Positions 1 through 8,832 of a stretch of DNA of 64,000 bases are shown in pieces. The notes below the pieces were generated by a model. That model did not search any database. It was not told where the DNA came from and worked only from the letters and a program-made list of their open reading frames with translations. The translations under genes and the position numbers were made by a program. Source of the stretch: Petroclostridium sp. X23 (GTDB lineage Bacteria; Bacillota; Clostridia; SK-Y3); contig NZ_CP124862.1 in the NCBI RefSeq assembly GCF_030013905.1, positions 2,545,051 to 2,609,050 of the forward strand, read 5' to 3'. Within the stretch, counting starts at the first letter, position 1, and every line of letters starts with the position of its first letter.

Positions 1-62
1 GGCTCGAACCCTCGACCTCCAGCGTGACAGGCTGGCATTCTAACCAACTGAACTACCGGGCC
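1..62 (-). tRNA. tRNA-Asp (GTC), cut by the window edge
   Basis: Read on the minus strand, the sequence begins GGCCCGGTAGTTCAG and has an anticodon stem CCAGC/GCTGG enclosing the loop CTGTCAC, so the anticodon is GTC (Asp). The T arm starts with GAGGGTTCGA. The acceptor 3' side and CCA lie outside the window. tRNA-Val follows downstream on the same strand. Confidence 0.93.
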
Positions 63-65
63 ACT

Positions 66-152
66 TAATAGTAATAACTAGTAGTGAATAGTTAATAGTT
101 TTTAGTAATTATGACCGATAGTATATAATTATTCACTATTAATTATTCATTG
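66..152. repeat. AT-rich 7-bp repeat hairpin (TATTCAC family)
   Basis: The spacer between tRNA-Asp and tRNA-Val is filled by degenerate 7-bp units. The left arm reads TAGTGAATAGTTAATAGT and the right arm is its approximate complement, ATTATTCACTATTAATTATT. The two arms have opposite orientation, so the stretch can fold into an imperfect hairpin. The same family recurs at 19.7, 34.8, 39.8, 43.8 and 46.1-46.3 kb. Confidence 0.7.
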
Positions 153-156
153 AATT

Positions 157-232
157 TGGTGGGCACAATAGGGCTCGAACCTATGACCCCCTGCTTGTAA
201 GGCAGGTGCTCTCCCAGCTGAGCTATGCGCCC
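157..232 (-). tRNA. tRNA-Val (TAC)
   Basis: The minus strand reads GGGCGCATAGCTCAGCTGGG with anticodon stem CCTGC/GCAGG and loop CTTACAA, giving anticodon TAC (Val). The T arm carries GGTTCGAGCC. The acceptor stem GGGCGCA/TGTGCCC closes with one G-T pair, and the 3' CCA is encoded. Length is 76 nt. The 199-base gap after it, up to hslO, shows nothing I can name. Confidence 0.95.
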
Positions 233-431
233 TCACCAATTATCAGGTGTCGTGTTTAGCGACAGATATTAGTATACAAAATTCCTAGCATAAAGTCAAC
301 ACCTTATAATGTGGTTTTCAGCTTTTATAATTAATTGCACACACCATTCTCTATTTATCTCTTCTTTACTAACTATATCTCTTTAAACCACATACGTTAA
401 ATTCATCCTCTAACTCCTGCTTATAACTCAT

Positions 432-1328
432 TTACTCCACATTCTGAGCACCCTGGCTTTTACTTAACAATTCCACCAACTGCTCTTTATCGAAATGGTA
501 TATTTCATTGCAGAAATGGCAAGTCAGCTCTGCTTGTCCTTGTTCACTGATGATATCCTCCAGCTCTTTTTTTCCTAAACTGATTAGTGCTCTCTCAATT
601 CTATGCCTGGAACAGTCACATTGATACCGTGTTTCAATCCTGTCGGTTATATTCCATTCAAAGTCCTTAAGCAGCGTATCTAATATATCTTCAGGACGCA
701 TTCCTTCTGAAATCATGGTAGTTACCGGTGAAATCTGTGATATCACTTGTTCTATCTTGTCCGCAGCTTTATCGTCTGCCTCCGGCATTAATTGTATAAT
801 GAAACCTCCTGATGCTTTTATAGATAAATCAACATCTACCAATACACCAAGTGCAACAGCGGAAGGGATTTGCTCGGACCTCGCATAATATAGCGTCAGA
901 TCCTCTGCAATTTCACCGGTAGCAAGAGGCACATGGCCTACATAGGGCTCCTTCAAACCCAAATCACGAATAACGGTAATACTTCCTTTTCCTATTGCAC
1001 CTGAGACATCAAGTTTTCCATTTGGCTTTAAGGGAAGTTCGACTTGCGGCTGATACACATATCCTTTGACACTCGCATTTGCATCTGCAACCGCTACAAC
1101 ACCTCTAAGGGGGCCATCACCTTTTATCTGGATAGTGAGTGTATCTTTCTCCCCTTTAAACATTGTACTCATCATTGCAGCAGCTGTAAGCGTCCTGCCC
1201 AGTGCTGCAGAAGCAATAGGATTTGTCTGGTGTATCTTGTGTGCTTGATTTACCATATCGGTTGTAACTGCTGCAAAAGCTCTGACACCACCATCACTTG
1301 ACAGGGCTCTAACAATATAGTCTGACAT
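432..1328 (-). CDS. hslO: Hsp33 redox-regulated chaperone
   Basis: This is the 33-kDa cytosolic holdase chaperone that is switched on by oxidation. The C-terminal zinc site is intact: C-x-C near residues 237-239 (CDC) and C-x-x-C near 270-273 (CHFC). These four cysteines bind zinc when reduced and form disulfides under oxidative stress. At about 298 residues the length is usual for the family. I place the start at the second ATG (1328) because AGGAGG lies 7 nt upstream of it, while the ATG two codons earlier is 1 nt from that site. It appears monocistronic: a repeat-filled spacer separates it from the cold-shock gene behind it. Confidence 0.96.
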   Translation of the reverse strand: MSDYIVRALSSDGGVRAFAAVTTDMVNQAHKIHQTNPIASAALGRTLTAAAMMSTMFKGEKDTLTIQIKGDGPLRGVVAVADANASVKGYVYQPQVELPLKPNGKLDVSGAIGKGSITVIRDLGLKEPYVGHVPLATGEIAEDLTLYYARSEQIPSAVALGVLVDVDLSIKASGGFIIQLMPEADDKAADKIEQVISQISPVTTMISEGMRPEDILDTLLKDFEWNITDRIETRYQCDCSRHRIERALISLGKKELEDIISEQGQAELTCHFCNEIYHFDKEQLVELLSKSQGAQNVE

Positions 1329-1346
1329 ATTCATTCCTCCTTAATT

Positions 1347-1494
1347 TAGTGGGGAGTGGGTAGTGAGGAGTGCGGAGAGAAGGCTGTGCTAGGTCATACA
1401 GCAAGTACCCATTTTCCCACTTATGCAATAAATATTAACAATGTATAATTGTTTTATGCTCCCTACGATCCACTCTCCACTCCTCACTAACTAC
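1347..1494. repeat. GTGGGGA-family 7-bp repeat element, inverted arms
   Basis: The left arm from 1347 reads TAGTGGGGAGTGGGTAGTG and continues with GAGGAGTGCGGAGA, a run of 7-bp units. The right arm near 1455-1494 reads CCACTCTCCACTCCTCACTA, the same family inverted. About 80 nt of unrelated sequence separates the arms. The element fills the spacer between hslO and the cspA terminator. Confidence 0.7.
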
Positions 1495-1495
1495 A

Positions 1496-1535
1496 TGAAA
1501 AATCCCCGGCATAATTATTAATTATACAGGGGATT
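1496..1535 (-). terminator. Rho-independent terminator of the cold-shock gene
   Basis: On the minus strand AATCCCC and GGGGATT form a stem around an AT-rich loop that can itself pair. TTTTC follows the stem. It lies 65 nt after the cspA-like stop codon. Confidence 0.75.
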
Positions 1536-1599
1536 CTTGGCTACTGCATTTGAATAGTAGAGCTTTCTATATCCGAAACCTTAAAGGTTATTGGCAAAA

Positions 1600-1800
1600 T
1601 TATGCTCTTGTTACGTTAGCAGCTTGAGGACCTTTTGCACCCTCAATCACTTCAAATTGAACTTCCATTCCTTCTTCAAGGGTTTTGTAACCGTCCATTT
1701 CGATTGCTGAAAAATGAACAAATACGTCATTTCCAGATTCGCTCTCAATGAATCCATATCCTTTTTCAGCGTTAAACCATTTTACTTTACCTTTTTGCAT
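1600..1800 (-). CDS. CspA-family cold-shock protein
   Basis: A 66-residue single cold-shock domain, the usual length for CspA/CspB proteins. The RNP1 motif KGYGFIE (residues 13-19) and RNP2 motif VFVHF (26-30) are both present; these aromatic strands bind single-stranded RNA and DNA. It acts in the cytoplasm as an RNA chaperone. AGGAGG precedes the ATG, a sigma-A-like promoter overlaps the end of the upstream methyltransferase gene, and a hairpin terminator follows, so it is transcribed alone. The 5' leader of about 55 nt contains a small hairpin (TAGCTATGTAGCTA). Confidence 0.96.
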   Translation of the reverse strand: MQKGKVKWFNAEKGYGFIESESGNDVFVHFSAIEMDGYKTLEEGMEVQFEVIEGAKGPQAANVTRA

Positions 1801-1861
1801 TGCAAAAAACCTCCTAATAATTTCAAACTGTAGCTACATAGCTATATTAACTACAAGTTAC

Positions 1862-1890
1862 AGTCTACCATATGAGGGTATCTTTGTCAA
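1862..1890 (-). promoter_or_regulatory. Sigma-A-type promoter of the cold-shock gene
   Basis: The minus strand carries TTGACA, a 17-nt spacer, then TAGACT. The predicted start is about 55 nt upstream of the ATG at 1800. The -35 box overlaps the last codons of the methyltransferase gene. Confidence 0.7.
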
Positions 1891-2636
1891 TCTTTTCGAG
1901 AGGCTATAAAGAAAACTCTTTCGCCATCATCCTCCGGTTTTTCAAAGCAGAACGGTTCATATACATCAAGCAATTTCATCCCCGATGCTAGTAAACATTT
2001 TTCGATAGCAGCAATACTATATGCTTTTTGTTGATGGACTTCATCTACTCTTATATATTTTTTTCCCTGCCTGATAAAAAAATTCAAATAAAAATCACAA
2101 ATTTCATTTTCATCATCATAATTGTTTTCCCATACATAGAAAATCTCGTCCTCATCTTCTACAAAAGTATTATTCCCAAGTGTTTCTCTCAGCTTGTATG
2201 ATGAATTAATATCAAATATAAACAATCCTCCGGGATTCAAATAATTCTTTACCAGCTTAAACATATCTATTAATTTTTCTTCTTCCAATATGTAATTAAC
2301 ACTATCCATTAAACAAAGGATCGCGTCTACCGTACCATACAACTCAAACTGCGTCATGTCCTGCCGTAAGAAAAGAATATCCAGTTCCATTTCTTTTGCT
2401 TTTGGTACAGCTACGTTCAACATATCTTCCGAAAGGTCTATTCCTATCATATCATATCCGCGCTGCGCAAGACGTGTACAAATATTTCCCGTTCCGCATG
2501 CCAGTTCTAAAACTAATTTAGGATGAATATGGTTCTTTTCAAATATTGATTCAATATATTCAATCCACTGCTCATAATCGACATCACTCATTAATTTATC
2601 ATAAATATACGCAAACCCTGAATAGCTCTCCGTCAT
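1887..2636 (-). CDS. Class I SAM-dependent methyltransferase
   Basis: A 249-residue Rossmann-fold methyltransferase. Motif I is LELACGTGN near residues 43-51, followed by the acidic strand end GIDLSEDML that would hold the SAM ribose. Later segments (MDSVNYIL, GGLFIFDINS) fit a methyltransferase core. The substrate cannot be read from the sequence. The start follows AGGAGAG at 9 nt. It lies 6 nt downstream of yerC in the same direction, so it is probably the last gene of a pcrA-yerC-methyltransferase run. Confidence 0.85.
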   Translation of the reverse strand: MTESYSGFAYIYDKLMSDVDYEQWIEYIESIFEKNHIHPKLVLELACGTGNICTRLAQRGYDMIGIDLSEDMLNVAVPKAKEMELDILFLRQDMTQFELYGTVDAILCLMDSVNYILEEEKLIDMFKLVKNYLNPGGLFIFDINSSYKLRETLGNNTFVEDEDEIFYVWENNYDDENEICDFYLNFFIRQGKKYIRVDEVHQQKAYSIAAIEKCLLASGMKLLDVYEPFCFEKPEDDGERVFFIASRKD

Positions 2637-2642
2637 AGCTAA

Positions 2643-2945
2643 TTACTCTCCTGCACGCAAACGGGCCAACTTGTCCAATACGGTCTTGTAGCCGTCGGCG
2701 CCATAATTCAGGCAGCGGTTTACTCTGCTGATCGTAGCCGTACTCGCCCCTGTTTTGGTAACAATATCGGTGTACACATGATGCTCATTAAGCATCTTGG
2801 CAACCTGAAACCTTTGTGCCATTGCTTTAATCTCCGCAATCGTACACAGATCCTCAAAAAAATTATAACACTCATCCATAGTGTTTAACGACAGGATAGC
2901 GTCTAAAAGCTCATCGGTATGCTGATCCCTGATTTTTTCATTCAT
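2643..2945 (-). CDS. YerC/YecD-type TrpR-related regulator
   Basis: A 100-residue all-helical protein matching the YerC/YecD branch of the Trp-repressor fold. Its recognisable part is AQRFQVAKML followed by a helix-turn-helix around TKTGASTATISRVNRCLNYG (residues about 64-83). In many Firmicutes it sits beside pcrA, as here. The Bacillus relative has been linked to control of histidine genes; whether that applies here is unknown, although hisB and hisD occur at 29-31 kb. It lacks an obvious tryptophan-binding equivalent that I could confirm. Confidence 0.88.
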   Translation of the reverse strand: MNEKIRDQHTDELLDAILSLNTMDECYNFFEDLCTIAEIKAMAQRFQVAKMLNEHHVYTDIVTKTGASTATISRVNRCLNYGADGYKTVLDKLARLRAGE

Positions 2946-3046
2946 TTAAATCACCGCACCTTATTTGTTTAAATGCCGCTTTATGCAACTTGACATCGGC
3001 AAATATTATTTATATTTTAACATACTAAATCACTAAAGTAAACAAC

Positions 3047-5242
3047 CTATTGCTTTGTCAGATTGGCAAAAGCCGCCATAAGATTTTTTGTTCCCACGCT
3101 TTCAAAAGCGATTTCCAATTTGGCATCATTCCCTATAGGCTGGATACCAATAATGAGTCCTTTTCCGAATTTTTTGTGAAATACAACATCTCCTATGTTA
3201 AAATCCTGCGGTACATTTTTGGGTCTAATAATATTAGTGCTAAAAATACTGGCTTCCGAGATTTTTGGCATTTGAACGCTTTCTTGCCCTTGTTTAAAAT
3301 CTGTCTCCTCTTTATCCTCTCTTCCATCTATAAATTCTCCAGGAATCTCTTCTATGAATCTGGAAAGCCTGTTATACATGGTACTTCCAAACAGCGTCCT
3401 CTGAAACGCATGTGTAATATAGAGTTGTTCCTGTGCACGGGTAATACCCACATAACAAAGTCTTCTCTCTTCTTCCAATTCCTCTTGATCAGCACTTGAA
3501 CGATATCCCGGAAAAATCCCCTCTTCCATGCCGCAAAGGAAAACAATGGGGAACTCAAGTCCTTTGGCGCTGTGCAGTGTCATAAGCACCGCCGCATCCT
3601 GCTCTTCATCATAATTATCGATATCGGATACCAATGATATTTGTTCCAGGAAGGCCTCTAACGTCTTTTCATCAGCGCCTGTTTCAAATTCCATCGCAAT
3701 GGATATAAACTCTTTCAAGTTTTCTATCCTGGTTTGAGCTTCAATGGTTTCTTCTTTTTCCAATGCTTTCATATAACCTGAGCTATCCAGAATTTTATTT
3801 ACCAATTGGGTAACATTCAGCTCGTCCTTTTCAGCGCGGATACTGTTAATCATATGCACAAAATCTGTCAGCTTGGCAGACGCTCTAGATAAAGCCGGGA
3901 TACTATCCACATTTGAAATCACTGTAAAAATGCTCATATCCCGCTGGTTCCCGATTTCTTCAGCATTCTCCACCGTTGTTTTTCCTATTCCTCTTTTGGG
4001 TTCATTGATAATTCTTTTTAAACTGATATTATCCATCGGATTCTGTATTACCCTTAGATAAGCAATCAAATCTTTAATTTCTTTTCTATCATAGAATCTT
4101 AACCCGCCTAATACCCGATATGGAACAGCTTCTCTGAGCAACATATCTTCTATTACACGAGATTGGGCATTCATTCTATAAAGGATCGCAAAATCGGAAT
4201 AACGCTTGCCTTTCTCAATCCGCATTCTTTCAATTTCCTGCGCAATATATAATCCCTCTTCATGTTCGTTATTCGCACCAAAAAGATGTATCTTCTCCCC
4301 CGATGTGTTTTCTGTCCAAAGTTCTTTTCCTTTTCGTCCGTAATTGTTTTTGATTACATGGTTGGCCGCATTCAAAATATTTTGAGTAGAACGATAATTC
4401 TGCTCTAATTTTATAGAAGTCGCTTGTTTAAACTCCTTCTCAAAGTCTAATATATTTCGGATATTCGCACCCCTGAACTTATATATGCTCTGATCATCAT
4501 CTCCTACAACACAGAGATTACAGTGTTTTTGCGCCAATAAGCTTACCAGCATATACTGCGATGTATTGGTGTCCTGATACTCATCAACAAGTATGTACTT
4601 GAATTTTCTTTGATAATACTCTAATACATCTTCATTTTCATTGAATAAAGTTACCGTATTCATAATAATGTCATCAAAGTCCAATGCATTATTTTGGCGC
4701 AGTTTCTTCTGATATAATGAGTAGATCGCCGCAATCTTGCTCATCCTGTAATCACTTTCATAGACAGCACTAAATGTCCTGGCATCCATTAGTTCATCTT
4801 TTGCTTTACTGATTTCAGACAATACACTTCTCGGCGGGAAATTTTTATCGTTTAATCTAAGCTCTTTTAAACAATCCTTTACCACGGTCTGTTGATCCGC
4901 GTAATCAAAAATAACAAAATTTCTTTCATAACCTAACTTCTCAATATCTCTTCTTAACATCCTCACACAAGCAGAATGAAAAGTACTGACCCACATATCA
5001 TTGATTTGATCTCCAACCAAGCGTTCTAAACGTTCTTTCATCTCTTTTGCCGCTTTATTGGTGAAAGTAATCGCCAATATACTCCAGGGAGCTACTTTTT
5101 TTTCCTGTAACAGATACGCAATTCTATATGTCAATACTCTGGTTTTTCCCGACCCGGCACCTGCCAATATCAGCAGCGGTCCATCCGTACATAAAACCGC
5201 TTCTTTTTGCTTATCATTCAAACCTTCCAGCAATTGATTCAT
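3047..5242 (-). CDS. pcrA: ATP-dependent DNA helicase PcrA (UvrD family)
   Basis: A superfamily 1A 3'-5' helicase of 731 residues, the usual length. Walker A GAGSGKT is near residue 28, motif II is DEYQDTN, motif III VGDDDQSIYKFRGA, and motif V/VI are LHSAKGLEFP and RRLCYVGITRA. The C-terminal Tudor-like tail (DVVFHKKFGKGLI) is typical of PcrA. It unwinds DNA in excision repair and removes proteins, including RecA, from DNA. The ATG follows GAGGTGG. Its 3' neighbour yerC is a conserved partner. Confidence 0.97.
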   Translation of the reverse strand: MNQLLEGLNDKQKEAVLCTDGPLLILAGAGSGKTRVLTYRIAYLLQEKKVAPWSILAITFTNKAAKEMKERLERLVGDQINDMWVSTFHSACVRMLRRDIEKLGYERNFVIFDYADQQTVVKDCLKELRLNDKNFPPRSVLSEISKAKDELMDARTFSAVYESDYRMSKIAAIYSLYQKKLRQNNALDFDDIIMNTVTLFNENEDVLEYYQRKFKYILVDEYQDTNTSQYMLVSLLAQKHCNLCVVGDDDQSIYKFRGANIRNILDFEKEFKQATSIKLEQNYRSTQNILNAANHVIKNNYGRKGKELWTENTSGEKIHLFGANNEHEEGLYIAQEIERMRIEKGKRYSDFAILYRMNAQSRVIEDMLLREAVPYRVLGGLRFYDRKEIKDLIAYLRVIQNPMDNISLKRIINEPKRGIGKTTVENAEEIGNQRDMSIFTVISNVDSIPALSRASAKLTDFVHMINSIRAEKDELNVTQLVNKILDSSGYMKALEKEETIEAQTRIENLKEFISIAMEFETGADEKTLEAFLEQISLVSDIDNYDEEQDAAVLMTLHSAKGLEFPIVFLCGMEEGIFPGYRSSADQEELEEERRLCYVGITRAQEQLYITHAFQRTLFGSTMYNRLSRFIEEIPGEFIDGREDKEETDFKQGQESVQMPKISEASIFSTNIIRPKNVPQDFNIGDVVFHKKFGKGLIIGIQPIGNDAKLEIAFESVGTKNLMAAFANLTKQ

Positions 5243-5358
5243 TTTCCCACCTCTTCAAAATCTCTATAAGTATAAATATCTAAAATAGTTACACAGCGAT
5301 TTATATCGTATACATTCCATTTTTCCATATTCGCAATTTTCAGAAACTTTCGTTATCT

Positions 5359-5382
5359 GTGAACCGTGAACTGTGACCTATA
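5359..5382. repeat. GTGAACY 7-bp repeat
   Basis: The unit reads CTGTGAACCGTGAACTGTGA, three 7-bp copies in tandem, in the divergent spacer between pcrA and the gene at 5.5 kb. Copies of the family occur at 18.8, 19.0, 25.7, 30.1, 35.0 and 36.9 kb. Confidence 0.7.
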
Positions 5383-5443
5383 TTCATTCTATATCTTACC
5401 ATACATTATTGGTTAAAAAAACCTATGTTAAAACAAAAATATA

Positions 5444-5472
5444 TTGACAAATTTTTAACAATATTCTATAAT
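5444..5472 (+). promoter_or_regulatory. Consensus sigma-A promoter
   Basis: TTGACA, 17-nt spacer, TATAAT: a perfect consensus. It lies about 70 nt before the ATG of the small gene at 5542, which should therefore be strongly expressed unless repressed. Confidence 0.85.
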
Positions 5473-5541
5473 AAATATGAAGGTTAAATTTTTAATAATA
5501 TTAATTATATTATTCATGTTACTAAAAAGGAGCTGCTTTCA

Positions 5542-5859
5542 ATGAAGAAGTACTTAAGAGTTCAAATGTCTAATGGAGAACTATATGATATTCCCGTAGA
5601 AATTATTGCAGAAAACAGAGCCCGCTATTACGCTGCCCAATCCAGTGACCGTATCACCTATCATGCAAGTTGTTTACCTCCAAGGGTCTTTGAAGATGAA
5701 AAGAACTATGGTCTGGAAAACAATGATATTCTCTTAGATTGGGCAAAAAACAATATGACTTGGGATGCACTAGAAGAACATGCAATAAAAGTTAAACAAC
5801 CGGTTACCAATTATAATGACGAATGGATGAACTGCAAGAAAGAAATTATTTCATACTAA
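5542..5859 (+). CDS. Small protein of unknown function
   Basis: A 105-residue soluble protein with no domain I recognise. It starts MKKYLRVQMSNGELYDIP, has the segments IAENRARYYA and ILLDWAKNNMTWDALEEHAI, and ends in a basic tail. There is no signal peptide or membrane segment, and one cysteine near residue 48 and one near 98. Gene calling is firm: consensus promoter, AAAGGAG ribosome site and a 13-bp hairpin after the stop. It reads against pcrA and stands alone as a transcription unit. The composition resembles small conserved clostridial proteins, but I cannot assign a role. Confidence 0.85.
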   Translation: MKKYLRVQMSNGELYDIPVEIIAENRARYYAAQSSDRITYHASCLPPRVFEDEKNYGLENNDILLDWAKNNMTWDALEEHAIKVKQPVTNYNDEWMNCKKEIISY

Positions 5860-5876
5860 TAACTTTATATAAATCG

Positions 5877-5909
5877 CTTAAGGGATACCTATTTCAGGTA
5901 TCCCTTAAG
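5877..5909 (+). terminator. Perfect 13-bp hairpin, probable terminator
   Basis: CTTAAGGGATACC and its exact complement flank the 7-nt loop TATTTCA. It follows the stop codon of the 5542 gene by 17 nt. There is no strong T run on either side, so efficiency is uncertain. Confidence 0.65.
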
Positions 5910-6085
5910 TATTACGTTTAACAGTTGCAACCAATCTAACAATACATCCGTTCTTCTGGAATAACGCGTAAAAATAGGTTTTATAGTGTCAAATTCAACA
6001 CTGTTCGAATATATTATAGTGAAAACTTTATGTCTACATTACACATAAAGGTATCTGTAATAAATTCGAAAGGAGTTAATTATTT

Positions 6086-6376
6086 ATGCTATCTACAAAA
6101 CATTTTCATTCGCTTAGGTCTTCAACCCCTGAAGTTGATGATCATCGTCACCTCATTACCGGCAGGACCTCGGCAGAATACGCTTTAAATAGCCATAAAC
6201 ATACCATTAGCGGGATGATAGAAGGTGAAGATGGTCATACACATCAATATGAAACAGTAACAGGTTTGGCGATCCAGCTCCCTGATGGAAGCCATTTTCA
6301 TGACATGCGCATATTACTGGCTTCCGATTCACATGAGCATGTATTCAAAACCAGTACATCCGTATCAAGAGTATAG
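6086..6376 (+). CDS. Histidine-rich YmaF-family protein
   Basis: A 96-residue protein with many histidines in H-x-H or H-x-x-H spacing: KHFHS, DHRHL, SHKHT, GHTHQ, SHFHD, SHEH. This pattern and the length suggest the YmaF family, whose function is not established. The histidine pairs could bind a divalent metal; that is inference. There is no signal peptide. It has its own AAAGGAG site 10 nt before the ATG and converges on the sensor-kinase gene, with a shared hairpin between them. Confidence 0.7.
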   Translation: MLSTKHFHSLRSSTPEVDDHRHLITGRTSAEYALNSHKHTISGMIEGEDGHTHQYETVTGLAIQLPDGSHFHDMRILLASDSHEHVFKTSTSVSRV

Positions 6377-6398
6377 TTTCTTTACTCTTAGTTATATC

Positions 6399-6425
6399 AA
6401 CGCTCCCGCAAAGCCGGGAGCGTTT
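6399..6425. terminator. Bidirectional hairpin between convergent genes
   Basis: AACGCTCCCG and CGGGAGCGTT form a perfect 10-bp stem with a 6-nt loop. It sits between the ymaF-like stop (6376) and the kinase stop (6431). T runs are short on both sides. Confidence 0.7.
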
Positions 6426-6430
6426 ACAAT

Positions 6431-7900
6431 CTATAAAACTTCTACCCTGTCAAGCTCAAACCAAAATTCGATCCCTTGCTCTGTATTTACTACGCCATAT
6501 GCATTTTGGTGGAGTTCTTGAATAGCCCGAACAATAGATAGTCCCAAACCTGTTCCTCCGTACATCCTCGTTCTGGCCTTATCAACCTTGTAAAAGCTTT
6601 TCCATATTTTATCCTGACAATCTTTTGGTATATGTTTACCTGAATTAAAAACTGTTACTCGTACTTTTTTATTATCCGCTTTTGCTGTGATTCCAATGAT
6701 TTTTTTATTATCTACGTGGTCTATCGCATTATTCAGATAATTCACCAACACCTGCTCGGTTCGGATACTATCAGCATCTACCATAATATTGTCTTCTTTT
6801 TCTACTGATACGCATATATGCTTGTCTTTAAATATAGGTTGATATTTGTATGCTACATTTTCTATCAATTGCGATAGGTCAAACACGCGTTTTTCCAAAT
6901 GGAAATATCCTGACTCGATTTGCGATAAGTCTAAAAGATTTCTTACCAGATTGTTCATTTTACTGGCCTCATCAATAATTACATCACAGTAGAAATTTTT
7001 ATTCTCTTCATCTTCATTGACATTTACTTTTAATCCATCAGCGTAACCTTGAATAAGCGCAATAGGTGTCTTTAATTCATGTGAAACACTGGAGATAAAC
7101 TCTTTTCGCATCTCATCCACTTTTCTCTCATGTTCTATATCTCGTTGAAGCTTCTCATTTGCCTGTGTCAGTTCTGTAATTGACTTATCCAGCTGGTCCG
7201 AAAGTGAATTGATACTTTTCCCAAGCTCCGCTACTTCATCTTTTGTCTGGATTAAATATTTTTTACTAAAATCAAGCTTTGTCATTCTTAAAGCAATATC
7301 GTTTAATTCCAAGATCGGCTTGGTAAACTTTTTGGCAAAAATAAATGCCGCTATGCTTCCAACGATAAATGTCAGAATACCCGAGTAAAAGAAAAAATGA
7401 TTCGCAATCTGAGCACTTTCGTGCATAGCCGCCAAAGGGGTACTAAGAACCAAATATTCTTCATTCTTCAATAAATAAATATAATTTAAAAAATCCGTTT
7501 TTATTCTGGGGTCTTTGGTAATTTTAAACATAGCTTTTCGATTCTGTTGCCTCTGCATTTCAGATAACTCCATATGTATGCGGTAGTCTATCCTCTTACG
7601 TGGTTCGAATTTTTCAAAAATCCTTACTGACGAATCATACTTTATATCTTGACTCTCATCTAATATCATAATATTTATACCGGCATTCCGCTCAAGTTTT
7701 TCCAGCTCCAGCGCGATTAAGTATGGCTCCCCTTCATAGATCTTGTCTACTAATTTACTGCTCTGGGCTAATGTTTTCTTCTTCTCAAAGATGTAGTATG
7801 TTTTAAGATATCTTGAATTCAGCGTCCATGATATCGTTACAAATAATACGATAAGGCAATTAACCCCTATAAAAAGCCTTGTTCTTACAGAGCGAATCAC
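6431..7900 (-). CDS. Membrane sensor histidine kinase
   Basis: A 489-residue two-component kinase. A first membrane helix covers about residues 9-27, an extracytoplasmic sensor about 28-168, and a second helix about 169-190. HAMP follows (about 190-245), then the HisKA box SSVSHELKTPIAL with H274 as the expected phosphorylation site, and a HATPase domain ending in the G2 box GTGLGLSIV. No PAS or GAF domain is visible. The start is GTG, and GTGA overlaps the TGA stop of the response-regulator gene, so the two are translationally coupled. The signal is unknown. Confidence 0.94.
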   Translation of the reverse strand: MIRSVRTRLFIGVNCLIVLFVTISWTLNSRYLKTYYIFEKKKTLAQSSKLVDKIYEGEPYLIALELEKLERNAGINIMILDESQDIKYDSSVRIFEKFEPRKRIDYRIHMELSEMQRQQNRKAMFKITKDPRIKTDFLNYIYLLKNEEYLVLSTPLAAMHESAQIANHFFFYSGILTFIVGSIAAFIFAKKFTKPILELNDIALRMTKLDFSKKYLIQTKDEVAELGKSINSLSDQLDKSITELTQANEKLQRDIEHERKVDEMRKEFISSVSHELKTPIALIQGYADGLKVNVNEDEENKNFYCDVIIDEASKMNNLVRNLLDLSQIESGYFHLEKRVFDLSQLIENVAYKYQPIFKDKHICVSVEKEDNIMVDADSIRTEQVLVNYLNNAIDHVDNKKIIGITAKADNKKVRVTVFNSGKHIPKDCQDKIWKSFYKVDKARTRMYGGTGLGLSIVRAIQELHQNAYGVVNTEQGIEFWFELDRVEVL

Positions 7901-8574
7901 TTTTTCACCTCAAATCTATAGCCTACTCCTCTCACCGTTTGTATGAACTGCCCCTTATCTCGCAGCTTGGTTCTTAGCTGCTTAATATGCGTGTCTACGG
8001 TTCGTACATCACCAAAATAGTTATAATCCCAAACAGCATTTAAAATCTGATCTCTGCTCAATGCTCGTCCCTCATTTTTAATCAAGTACGATAACAGTTC
8101 AAATTCTTTTGGGCTCATATCTACACACTGACCATCTATTTGCACATGTCTTCCGCTTTCGTCAAATACCAAACCATTATACGCAATCACAGGCCTATTA
8201 TCATTCTCTGTACGCCTCAATACAGCCTGAACCCTTGCAACCAGGATCTGCGGCCTAAAAGGCTTTGTCACATATTCATCCGCCCCCAGTTCAAATGCAA
8301 ATAATTCATCAAACTCTTCTCCTCTCGCAGTCAACATGATCACAGGTATATTGGATGTTTTACGGATTTCTCTGCATACTGCCCATCCATCGTACTCGGG
8401 CATCATAACGTCTAAGATGATTAAATCCAAATTTGGATCATCCTTAAAAAGCTCAAGCGCTCTTTTTCCATCTTCTGCTTCAACAATACAATATCCTTCC
8501 CTCTTCAAAAAATCTCCAACTAATTTTCGCATGCGCGCCTCATCATCTGCGATCATTATTTTCTTAACACCCAT
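7897..8574 (-). CDS. OmpR/PhoB-family response regulator
   Basis: A 225-residue regulator. The receiver has the acidic pair D10-D11, phospho-acceptor D55 in ILDVMMPEYDG, and the conserved Lys in VTKPF. The C-terminal winged helix carries LSRDQILNAVWDY and RTVDTHIKQLR, typical of OmpR DNA-binding domains. It is the partner of the overlapping kinase. The transmembrane repeat protein gene upstream (8833-9894) is on the same strand and is a natural candidate target, but no operator can be read with confidence. GGAGA sits 7 nt before the ATG. Confidence 0.95.
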   Translation of the reverse strand: MGVKKIMIADDEARMRKLVGDFLKREGYCIVEAEDGKRALELFKDDPNLDLIILDVMMPEYDGWAVCREIRKTSNIPVIMLTARGEEFDELFAFELGADEYVTKPFRPQILVARVQAVLRRTENDNRPVIAYNGLVFDESGRHVQIDGQCVDMSPKEFELLSYLIKNEGRALSRDQILNAVWDYNYFGDVRTVDTHIKQLRTKLRDKGQFIQTVRGVGYRFEVKK

Positions 8575-8832
8575 TTATATATCTCCTTTCATCATGTTGG
8601 ATGAATTATAAATAATAAATATTATATAAAATATATCCATATTAGGATACTCTTTTTCACATTATTTTACATATGACAACAGAAGCCCCACAAAATATTT
8701 TTATGGAGCTTCTGTCCTCATAACTCTTTTTGATGGCTTGCACCAACCAATATAAATTCACTTGTTTTATCGAAAAATTCCTATTCCAGACATTATTCAG
8801 TTATTATCTGCATCATCTGTATCGGTTTTAGC

